From Nemertoderma westbladi (lineage: Eukaryota; Xenacoelomorpha; Nemertodermatida; Nemertodermatidae), in assembly GCA_032718475.1 (NCBI GenBank), contig JAUCBJ010003832.1:56392-120391 (forward strand): a stretch of 64,000 nt of DNA. The letters are read 5' to 3'. The position numbers were made by a program, and so were the translations under genes. The notes below the pieces were generated by a model. The model was not told where the DNA came from. It searched no databases and was given only the letters and a program-made list of their open reading frames with translations. This document shows positions 12,001 to 24,000 of the stretch, one piece after another (position 1 is the stretch's first letter; every line of letters begins with the position of its first letter).

Positions 12001-15000
12001 TCGTATCAATGTTAAGTCATAAATTAAGGGAAAGGAGCAGGTTACAATGGAACGTTATTCTAACCAAAATAATTAACTAAAGTCAAAAGATCAGGTTACA
12101 GTGGCACGTTATTCTAACCAAAACAATAAATAGAACAGGTTACAGTTTTATTTTTTGAGAGCAATCAGCTGTCATTTGCGTCGATTTTCACCTGGAGAGG
12201 AGTGAATTTTGATTGCGTCGAAAGCCCACCCCCCCCCCCCCCCCATCCCCCGCCAATTTGTATATTGATGGAAGCCAATGTATGTATGTATGCAATTCAC
12301 CTAGTCAGTAGGGCCTAAAGACTGTACGAATATAATAAATCAAATTATACAACAGCTGTCAATGAATGTCTAAATACATTTAATTTCGCGACAAAAAACT
12401 AAATATATCGAATACCACACATAGAATCGATCTGAAAATTTGTAACGCAATTACGAACCTCCAAAGCAATGTATTTGCAAATTTCATAAAAAACGCCAGG
12501 CAGGAAGAGCCTGAAACCTTGATAATTACCAGTCAGTCAGTGTTATATAACCTGAGATTTTTACAGTAAGTATAATAATATAGGATTGTCTACCTTCTCT
12601 TTGTGCATTCCATTGTTGGTATGTACAACAATGCAGGTCGGAGCAGCAGTACTGCTTACTAAAACGATTCTCTAGACACCATTGTGACTCTGTGCATTCT
12701 ATTGGCGCAGCTGTAGTTGGCCGCCAATTCATGGCCCGGGTTGTTTCCTGTCCGCCAACATTGTCAATGTAAACGCAACAAAGACTCCATAATATAACAA
12801 TAATAAACATAGTTAATAAACAAGATAAACACAAATTTTTGGGGCAATTATACCTACACAAAATCCTCCTTTTAATATCGTTTGAGAAAGGGGAGTGAAG
12901 GTTTTGTTATATTTTCTTGGCAATGGAAACTGAATCCAGTTATAGACACATTATAAGATAAAGATACATTTCACAGCCAACTTATTGGAATTGGCAAAAG
13001 AATACCTGAACTTAATAGATGAACTGAACTATAAATTAGATGATATGAAATATCAGTATTGATACATAAATAAATGTACTATATTTGATTTTGGATGTTA
13101 CAATTCCCAGGAAGTTACGGGTCTGTTTACAATACATTATAATATCAACTAATATTGAAATCGATCCCGAATTTTAGAGTTGGGTTGTCAGCAACAAACT
13201 CGAACTTACATGATGTGGCACACATCAGCCACCTAAACTAAGGCCAATCTCTGGCCACATGATCTATGGTGAAATTCAATATTGATGTGCATGATCAAGA
13301 CGAGTGTCCATACGATTCAGAAATGTCAGTAACTTACCTCCACGCATCTTCTCACCAGCACTTTTTAATTAAACATTTAATTTCACGAGCTGATCTGACC
13401 TACGTGACCCTTACATGCAGCCGTGAAAGTCAATTTTTCTTCGAGCAGCATTTATTCATGAAAATAATATTAATATTATCTCTACTATTAATTTGCTCAT
13501 ATTTAAGTAGTGTTAAAATATAATCTTCATAACGTCAGACAAACGAGACGTACCGCTGTGCCTGTACTTCACATTCCGTTCACTAGTAGTACCAAAGGTA
13601 TCGCCCGTAGTAATTTGCTGATCACGTAGGGACTCGCGTTCTTTCTTCGTGACAATCCCCGTCCGCGCCCATGCGTTCAGGCCCTTCGTGATTTCTGATT
13701 TTGGTCCACCACCTCTTCTCCACTCCGCGCTCCCCCTCTCTTCACTTTTGAAAGTTCTCAGAACTGTATAATCCGAGATAACGATATAACTATCTATCTT
13801 AAATTTAAAAATTGGTTTACATCGCCGCGACTTTTAACTGCCTCATCAATATCAAAAAATTAGGCTACCCATCTATTTTTAGGCTATAATTAATATTTGA
13901 AAGCACTAAATTCTGCAGTATAAGATCAGTTTGTAACATAATTCTTTAACAATTTTGTATGTCCTCACTATGTCAATCACGGCCCGATAATGATGTTTTC
14001 AATGAATATATTCCCTCCCTAGCCCCTCGGTGATGTAGCTTATATTCCGAGCAGCACGTCTATATTCCATGGTTGTTTTCCATTTCGAGTTAATAATCAG
14101 ATATCGATGTGGGATGAGGAGTTGATGTTGTTCCTCATGTTATGATGCAAATATAATGGATAATATATTCCAAATCAATAATTCAATCATTAAACAGAAA
14201 ATAAAGATGATTTACAATGTTTATCAATTGCTTAAAATTTTCATCCTATGATAACTTTAAATGTTCGATGCTCGATTTCCATAATTGTAAGACACTATTA
14301 TTTCGGATTGTTGGTCCTAGAACAAATTTTTATATGTATTTAACACGTTCGTGGGGCCTTCGCGTAGCACGAACCTCAGTTATAAGGCATAAATTAAATT
14401 TATGCGATTATGCGATCAATCAAAGAAAGAGAGAGAGTTGATCCCCTTATCCGTGAAGTTACACCCACATTAGTCCAGATGGGAAGTGATTCCTTATTTG
14501 AGTATATAGTAATTAATACTTTTAGCATCAGAGGACAGACACTCTCAGCGACAATATGGGTGCGGAAAGCACAAATTCAATGCGGGTTAATTAATTTTAG
14601 ATCAATTAAATACTGATTTCTTAACACATACAACTTGAAATAATTAAAAGCTATGATAGCTGAGATGATGAATATCTATCTCATCTATGTATTTTTTATG
14701 TATAATTGAATTATTTTTTTATACTATTAAATAATGAATTTACATAATAATAATATCGCAGAAAATAATTAATTACCATGAAAGGAAACTCTGAAAATGC
14801 CACGTCAACTGCAATTAACATAAATTACTAATTAACTGCTTTTATCTTTGCTCTCGAAGTTCACACGTAATTTCTACACGAAAATTATACTTGGAAAATT
14901 ACTCAACTTTTGTATTTGTGTTGCAAGTTTGGTTAGATTTCACCGGGGATTATTGGCTAGTTATAAACGATTAAAAAAATTATTTTTATTTAATTTAATA

Positions 15001-18000
15001 GTTAAATTAATTTCGATTAATCTTAATTGTATTTTTATTTACTTCTTTATTTAATTGAGATCTACAGCTCTACAACTGATCTACATATCGAGACAGGCTG
15101 AGATAGTGGTACCAGTATGCTAAGCTCGCATACATTCGTGGCTCGTCCCACATATTCAATCCAGATTAGTAATTGGTATGAAATCCCACATTTGATTCTA
15201 ATTGTTTGAAATTTCTACGAAAACTCAAATTAAACTTGTAAAAAGCTATTAGCCATACACCTTTAAACCCTTAACGTCAACCTTAGAGCTTTTAACTTCA
15301 CCCTTAGAGCTCTAAACTTATCATTTAATTTCCTTTCCCTCAGCCATTTTGCGGCAATTTTGTAGTAATTGATATAGAACCCAATGGTTGCCACACCAAA
15401 GTACGACTGCGTGCGATCTCATAATAGTAAAGTCAGAGGTTAATTTGAAATTCATTGTCGCTACTTTAATTACAGTGAGAGAGATTTGATTTGGAACGAT
15501 TTGAATGAATATTCCCTAAAGCCCCTGTGATTTATTGGAGTATTCCATGTTTCATGTCTCCATACAGTGCAAGTATAGTGAGTCCGAATGTTATACTCAC
15601 ATTGTGTTGAAAATATAACGGGGGATTTACAAATTATTGTCTTTCTCATAAATTCTGAGCAATAAATCACAAAAAATAAAAATACCAAAAATTTGTAAAT
15701 GACTAGCAATTGTAAATATTTCTTAATCATATCTTATCATATATCTTTATACGCTGTTTTATAAATCACTAATGTAGTATAAATGTTGTTCAATTAGTCG
15801 TCAAGTGATTAAACAGTAATTATTTTATTTATAAGAGACATTCATGTGCTCCCAAGATCACATCAGTTGACTACCACACCACATATTCCATTAGCTGTCT
15901 ACCTGGGAATTGTTTATGGAATCCCTTATAGATATGAACTGATATTGATTTCGTTGAACCATATATATTTTTAGTATCATACCGTTTCAGTTACCATTAT
16001 CTTTATTGGTTTTCAAAAGAATATATATATTTCCAATTTATTTTGTCAGTCGCTCACATTGTCTTGAAATATGATCAGTTGAAATACAGATGTAAAATGC
16101 ACAATAAATGGATTGTTGAGGAACAAAAGATATATGCACAAAAGATACCCGAACATAAAGGTGTATAAGGGAATAAAAGGTACCCAAATTATTATTATTT
16201 TTTAATGGGTGCCTTTGAACCGAGTACCATTTATTATGGTAATAAACCCAATCTTAATAATATAATATTTCATTATTTTCTTAGGTTTGTACTAGTTTTC
16301 GTTTGCCTTGTACTCAGCGTTCTCTCGACTATCGACTCATACGAGCATATGACAAATCAGGTGCTGTTTAAAATGGTAAGTCGGAAGAATCTCGCACCGA
16401 ATCCACAACAATAACATCCACATCCGACTAATACAAAAATATATCAATTAATTATTAGTTGTTCCTTTTAATTTTCACTTTCGAATACAAAACTATAATC
16501 AAATATAAAAACCCAAAATATGGCATTTTATATTAATGGAGGAGAGTTAGACCTGGACACTCAAAATCACTTGAACAACCTGATGACGACTACTAATGGC
16601 AGCACTAAATATCAACATATAAAACACCGAGCTTTATGATAAAATAGATCAGTATGTAAATAAGCCGCCTACAAGGAGTATTTCTGTAACCCGAGTCACC
16701 ATTTTGCTGACTCAGGCTACAGTAATACCAATACAAGGTTATACCATATCGGCTTCTCTGGCAACCAACGCAAGGCATTCGCGTGGACGACAGGTGATGT
16801 AGATATATAGACCAACTAGAAGGACTGGACAATACTGGACTTGGGTGATGATATTGTAACAACTGTTGAGAATCAGGAAGCCTGGAATGATCTCATTTCC
16901 ACTGTCCGAACTTGCTCTATCGACCTAGTACTAGTAGTAAATTTGGAATTGTGTATTGTTCACCAAATTATAGAGGATTTAGTGTATTTGTATTTATTAT
17001 AGTTTTAAAATTATTTTTATTTATTTTGAAGTTATTAACTTACTGTTTTTTGTCACCATGTTGTTCTTTCTTTATGTTATTATTTTATAACTTTATACTT
17101 TATATATTACTTTATATTATTTATTTGATCTGAAAAAATATTTGTGTAAAATAGGTATAGTTTAAAAAACGACATGTACACTCATAATACTGTACTGTAC
17201 AGTACGGTATTATGAGTGTACATGTCGTTTTTTAAACTATACCTATTTTACACAAATATTTTTTCAGATCAAATAAATAATAGCACTCCAGATTACTACA
17301 CTATAATAAACTATAATATATATTATATACAGCCGCCATCTATGGGTCCATATAGGATTTGTACTCACTTTTTTAATATTAAGGGTAGGAATTGTTTATC
17401 ACCTCAATTTTACAATGTTAAATGCAACTAGTATCTTTGTGTTATACTTTTTAACCTTCGCGTGGCAGTTACAGCAGCAGCAGCTATATATTTAGTTCGA
17501 TACAATCAATATTTACAATCAAGCAAAACATGAACAGGCCATTGTATTGGTGGTGATTTTGGGCCACTTCGTTCTTTCATTGAGTTTTTGCTTTACAGTT
17601 TTCCGCAGATATGAAAAGTAAAAAGTTTATTATTAGTTTTTGCTTTCTCTTTTTTAGAAATATGAAAAGCAAAAAGTCTATTATTAGTTTTTGCTTTGTC
17701 CTTTTCAGAAATGTGTAATATTTCAATAGGCTATAGACCTATTGCTATAGTACAGTATGTAAGTCAGCTGGACACTAATACCGGTAATAAACTTTTTGCT
17801 TTTCATATTTCTGAAAACGAGGAAGCAAAATCTATTATCTAAGTAAACGTTTTGCTTTACACATTTCTAAAAAGGAGAAAACAAAAACTAATAATAAACT
17901 TTTTGCTTTCATATTTGCAGACAACTGGAAAGCAAAAACTCATGAACCTATGAAAAAATAACAAAGTTGCCCAAAATCAACACCAGACCATTGATAGAAA

Positions 18001-21000
18001 TTATATACAGTATTTTCTCCTAATTAAGGATATTCTAGGGTTACTAATAACATTATTTCTAAAAATGAAAATAATTATTCACTAAAATCATAGTAATAAT
18101 TTCTCGCAATAATAATGTAACCGTTGTTATTATCATGACAACTTAGCCTAACATGTATCCGGTACACATCCGTATTCATGATTTCAAATAATATTTCATT
18201 AAATTTCAATTTTTCCAGGAAGTATCTTTGGTTATTGTTTTTACTTCGGAATATGCTCTGAGATTGTGGTCAGCAGGCTGTCGTAGTCGTTACCAGGGAA
18301 TCGAAGGTCGCATCCGTTTTGCGAGACAACCATTCTCAATTCTAGGTAACCTATGCAATTTTAAATCTAAATATAATCGTAGACCCTATTATATTTTTCT
18401 TAAAAGTTTAGTATGGGGTTACTGTGTTGTTCTGTGTTTGATGAGTGGGATGCGGAGGGGGTGTTGTTATGGTCACAATATACTAGAATCATATCAGTTG
18501 CTGAGCATGGTCATGATAGGTAACGATTATGGTTGAGCACTTGACCGTGGGAAATGGCCCCATGACTTGAGATGCAACAACAATCTTTAATTGCCATTGG
18601 ATGCAATATCCTAGCAGTAATTATTGCGCAAAAAAATCAAATTATTATCAAAGTTGGACAAACCTGTGATCAATCAATTGTCAACATACACCGAAATGAA
18701 ATTAATACCAAGAACAAGCCATGGACGTGGACGTGGACATTAGATACTGAAGTGGGAGGTCACCTCGTAACCAGACTGCAATATATGGATTCGGGGCAGT
18801 TGTTAAGCTTCTCCCTGCTACCGCATCCTGTGCCCTGGGTGGTTTCCCATCCATGAATGGGCCCTAGGGTTCCATTAGTAAGGCATCGTAAAATATTGTT
18901 GTGGGATGAGGATGCTGGATGACACAGAAACATCCACTAATAATAAATTGTTAGATATTTTTACATGTAGTCATTTTAATTACTGCATTTTCTAAAACAT
19001 CAATTAATTGTGATAATATCTTATAAATATATATGTACCTAACTTGTTTAGATGGTCTCATTGTTGGTTCATCTATTGGAATATTGGCAGTCGGATCCGA
19101 TTCCAGGGTATTTGCGGCTTCAACTCTGCGTGGAATGAGATTCTTGCAGATCCTGAGGATGGTGAGAATGGACAGGAGAGGAGGTTCATGGAAGCTGCTC
19201 GGTTCTGTTGTCTGGGCTCACAGGCAGGTGAGCAGATAAAACTGACTAACAATTCAATCATTTAATTTTCTCCATTTATTGTTAGATTTTTGTTAGGTTG
19301 ATCACCCGGTAGAAGGATGGTTGGATTTACCCGTTACAGAAAATCACCATGAACTTTACTATCTGTATAACAATAATCATCGATGTACTACAGCCTGGCT
19401 CAACAGTCGACACGTACCTGAGTACCGGTACCTATGGTAGAATTAATTTTAGTAGATTTAATTACTAGTTCATTGTTTGTGATTCGGCAGAATTCATTAG
19501 GGTTGAAACACAATCAAAATCGAGTGTATAAAACAAACTTCAACATTAGTGCGTTTTTGTTCACTCGGGGTTCATATTAGAACACTTTGAAGTGTCGACC
19601 TTGTGTCGTTAGTTCCACATAGATACAGATCGCGGAACAAAATTACCTGCAGTAGACAAAACCCCTAATTAGGCTAGACGTAGCATGTATATGATATGAA
19701 TTGGTCATCACATGAAATGAAATGTTGAAATGAGATCTAACTCGTATCACGTCGTATATAACTAGAAACATGAGAGGAAATACTACCTGTATGTTGGTAA
19801 TGTAATATAATTCCCTATGGTATTAATTATTGTGCGAGATGGGTTAGTCTTTCAGCGGGGAGGCCAGGAATTCCATCAGATGTTGTACATCTCAAATTAA
19901 CAATCCATGATCAGCATTAACAGTCATTATTTGGTCGACCCTCAATTAGCGAGTTATTTCAGTAAACGCAGGATAGGAAAGCCGGAACTATTACATCGCA
20001 TTAATTGGACTCAGCGGCTGCTGTTTACTGTCCTGACTGCCTTCATTCCTTCCTCCAAAAATGTACCTCCTACGTCAACCTATCAGAAATTACAAAGGTA
20101 ACGAGTAACTACTAGGAGTGCCTGTCCACTGTTTGACCTTTACTCATTGCGATCTTTGAGGTTGGGTGTGTTATATATTCAACTCACGTGGATTCGTCGC
20201 GGTAAGAATTAAGTAGATTGGCATATTCGGCTATAAACTCATACATTATTCCATTGTATCTTACGATCTCAAGGAAGGGATCCGAATTAACATTGGTTGT
20301 TATGGCTAGTTATGTTCTATCTCTAAAGTCACTTTAGAAGGGTTTAATATCATAAAGAAACTCTGGCTCCCTTTTCAATTTCATTATACAGCGTCTTATT
20401 GGGACATTATTTGCCTTTATATTCATGCGAAACTTACTAAGCATGACATGCAGATTCTTCCCAAATCAGAGAACTTTTATGAATATTTTATTTTTATAAA
20501 ATTTCCAAGACCTGCTGCGGGGCAGTACAAGTAATTCGATTATAACATACAGTGACAACAGGTGGGCAAGACAGCAGCTAATTAATATGTAGATTATGCG
20601 TAATAACTGGGGCAGAAGAAAGATGATTGATGCTTTATCAGTATAAATAATCAAATTTAATATACAGTTTAGTTGGTTTCTATGGTTCTGATTAAATACC
20701 ATGGGGAACCATTGAGATTATTTTATTTCTTGTCATCAAATGTTTCCGATATGGACAGTACAACGACATATTCTTTACATTGTATGTGCGTTAGTGATAC
20801 ATTTACTGTCTGCATTTTATTTTTAGGAACTAATGACGACTCTTTACATCGGGTTTCTTGGACTAATTTTCGCATCGTTTTTGGTCTACCAGGCAGAACG
20901 AGAGGAAAACCCGAAAGATTTTTCTACCTATGCAGACGCCCTCTGGTGGGGGATTGTGAGTATTCGTATGTCGTAGCACTATACTTAGCTCATGGTACAT

Positions 21001-24000
21001 CACATACATTCCATAGAACACTTATGTCATACTATAACTGTAACTTATAACAGGTGGTTAACTGTTATAAGGTGGTAGGAAGCTGTACCATAGCATATGA
21101 CTCGTAAATTATGGATTAGTGCAGGGAAAATGATTTTCAATATCTACTCAGAATATTTTTTAATTACAATATATTTTTTTTTACAGATAAACAAACTACT
21201 ATTGGAGATATTTTTGTTCGATGTTTAAGCTTTTGTTAAAACTTTATTAGTTATTATTTACTAAACCCAACAAGTGATGTAAAAAACAATGTACCATAAA
21301 GTGAAGTCCGAAATGGAGGAAGAAAATGTAATGAAACAAAGAGAGAAGGAAGAGTGTAACGAGACATTGGGAAGCAGCACGACAAGCTGGCAAATTTTCT
21401 TCAATTATTTGATTTCCTAAATAATATTTACTATTTAATATTATATTGTTAATTTCTAGGTGACATTGACTACTGTGGGTTACGGAGATGCAGTCCCCGT
21501 GACGTGGCTAGGGAAACTTGTGGCGTCATTCTTCGCAATAATGGGAATCAGTTTCTTCGCACTACCAGCGGTATGTTTAATAACTAAAATTGAATATTAA
21601 CAGACAGTTGGCTATATAATATATATAAAAAAAGAGAATAAATAGAAATATAATATTTAAATAACAGTTTCGACACTACAATACTGTAAAACAAAATCTA
21701 TTAGACAAGGGGCCAGTAAAGTTAGCCATAGGAATAGGATTTAATTTTATGATGAATGTTTCGGATTTACATCTACATTATATACAACTGTGGGCATAAC
21801 CTTTCGCCGTATCCGTATCCGTATTAATTTGCTGCGTCCGTATGCGTCCATACGCGTAACGGATTCCTATGGAGATTTACCGGTATGTGATTTTCAGATA
21901 AGGGGGGAAACTGGACGCAATAAAAATTCATCCCTCTCCAGGGGAAATTCGACGCAAATAACAGCTGATTACTCTCAAAAATAAAACTGTGATCTGTGAA
22001 TGTCTATATTTCCTTATCATATCAGTTTACCATTGCCGTGCCGCTGATATACTTCCAGTGCAACATATAAACCAACATAACACAACACAATAGCCAATTC
22101 TATAGCCAAGGCGGTATGGTGGAAAAACAGTCAAAATCATTGTTAGTTGCTGAGTTTGTTTTCCAGTCATCGGCGGCAAGAAAATAGGCACTGCATTGCT
22201 GGCGGATCACGGGGCTGACGGACACGGGCTGTCACTCATCCTGGACCTACCCTGTGTTGTTTATTTGACAAACGGTAAATCATACGGATACGTATACGGA
22301 TACGGCGAAATGTTATACCCTACAAGTGTGTATAGATTGAACTGTCCGGTACTTACAATGCAGTTGTGTGGTTTAGCATGTTTCCCCTTCATACAATAGG
22401 GTCCCAAACTGAAACTGATTCTAAAACGGAAACTTTTTGAATAGAATGCAAATGTAATAATGTGAAATTTACCTTCATTTACTATAAATTTAAATAAATT
22501 AAAAGTATTACTTATAAATATATTTATTATTATTAATTCAAATACAATTAACATGATACAAATTAACAACTAAAACGCCAAAGAACATTTCCAAATAAAG
22601 TATGCCTACCTACCAAAATCGAGTGTATGTAACACAATAATTCGTAGGAGTTGTTACCCGGTGTATTAATTAATGCCCTTGAACATCCCAATAATACTAG
22701 TGTAATCTCTATATTATTTGCTCTAAACTGAAACTTAATAAAAATACACCTAGATAGCATATAACATAAACAACAAATTATTAGACAGATTATTGATGGG
22801 GAATAAACGCGGAGTTTCCATTATATGGTTTATATTCCATTATATATGGTTTATATTCCATTATATATGGTTTATATTCCATTATATATGGTTTATATTC
22901 CATTATATATGGTTTATATTCCATTATATATGGTTTATATTCCATTATATATGGTTTATATTCCATTATATATGGTTTATATTCCATTATATATGGTTTA
23001 TATTCCATTATATATGGTTTATATTCCATTATATATGGTTTATATTCCATTATATATGGTTTATATTCCATTATATATGGTTTATATTCCATTATATATG
23101 GTTTATATTCCATTATATATGGTTTATATTCCATTATATATGGTTTATATTCCATTATATATGGTTTATATTCCATTATATATATATTGTATATATTCCA
23201 TTATATATGGTTTATATTCCATTATATATGGTTTATATTCCATTATATATGGTTTATATTCCATTATATATGGTTTATATTCCATTATATATGGTTTATA
23301 TTCCATTATATATGGTTTATATTCCATTATATATGGTTTATATTCCATTATATATGGTTTATATTCCATTATATATGGTTTATATTCCATTATATATGGT
23401 TTATATTCCATTATATATGGTTTATATTCCATTATATATGGTTTATATTCCATTATATATGGTTTATATTCCATTATATATGGTTTATATTCCATTATAT
23501 ATGGTTTATATTCCATTATATATGGTTTATATTCCATTATATATGGTTTATATTCCATTATATATATATGGTATATATTCCATTATATATGGTTTATATT
23601 CCATTATATATGGTTTATATTCCATTATATATGGTTTATATTCCATTATATATGGTTTATATTCCATTATATATGGTTTATATTCCATTATATATGGTTT
23701 ATATTCCATTATATATGGTTTATATTCCATTATATATGGTTTATATTCCATTATATATGGTTTATATTCCATTATATATGGTTTATATTCCATTATATAT
23801 GGTTTATATTCCATTATATATGGTTTATATTCCATTATATATGGTTTATATTCCATTATATATATATGGTATATATTCCATTATATATGGTTTATATTCC
23901 ATTATATATGGTTTATATTCCATTATATATGGTTTATATTCCATTATATATGGTTTATATTCCATTATATATGGTTTATATTCCATTATATATGGTTTAT

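Larger units (their letters stand above)
3047..16284 (+). other. KCNQ intron 1 (13.2 kb), repeat-rich, with a nested minus-strand gene
   Basis: No KCNQ-coding sequence is visible in this intron. It holds SINE-like repeats, a TTAA-flanked 1.5-kb element, a TA-flanked foldback, two copies of a ~200-bp repeat, a complete three-exon gene on the opposite strand (12810-5059) and one further minus-strand exon candidate (13513-13763). Stretches such as 5260-6700 and 14000-16200 show only AT-rich sequence without recognisable features. Confidence 0.85.
16376..18218 (+). other. KCNQ intron 2 with two foldback elements
   Basis: Contains the 168-bp palindrome at 17115-17282 and a longer, imperfect foldback at 17540-17995. 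The segment 16600-16930 shares short phrases (ACACCGAGCTTTATG; CACTGTCCGAACTTGCTC) with 27985-28260, so it is likely another old repeat copy. No coding sequence seen. Confidence 0.75.
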
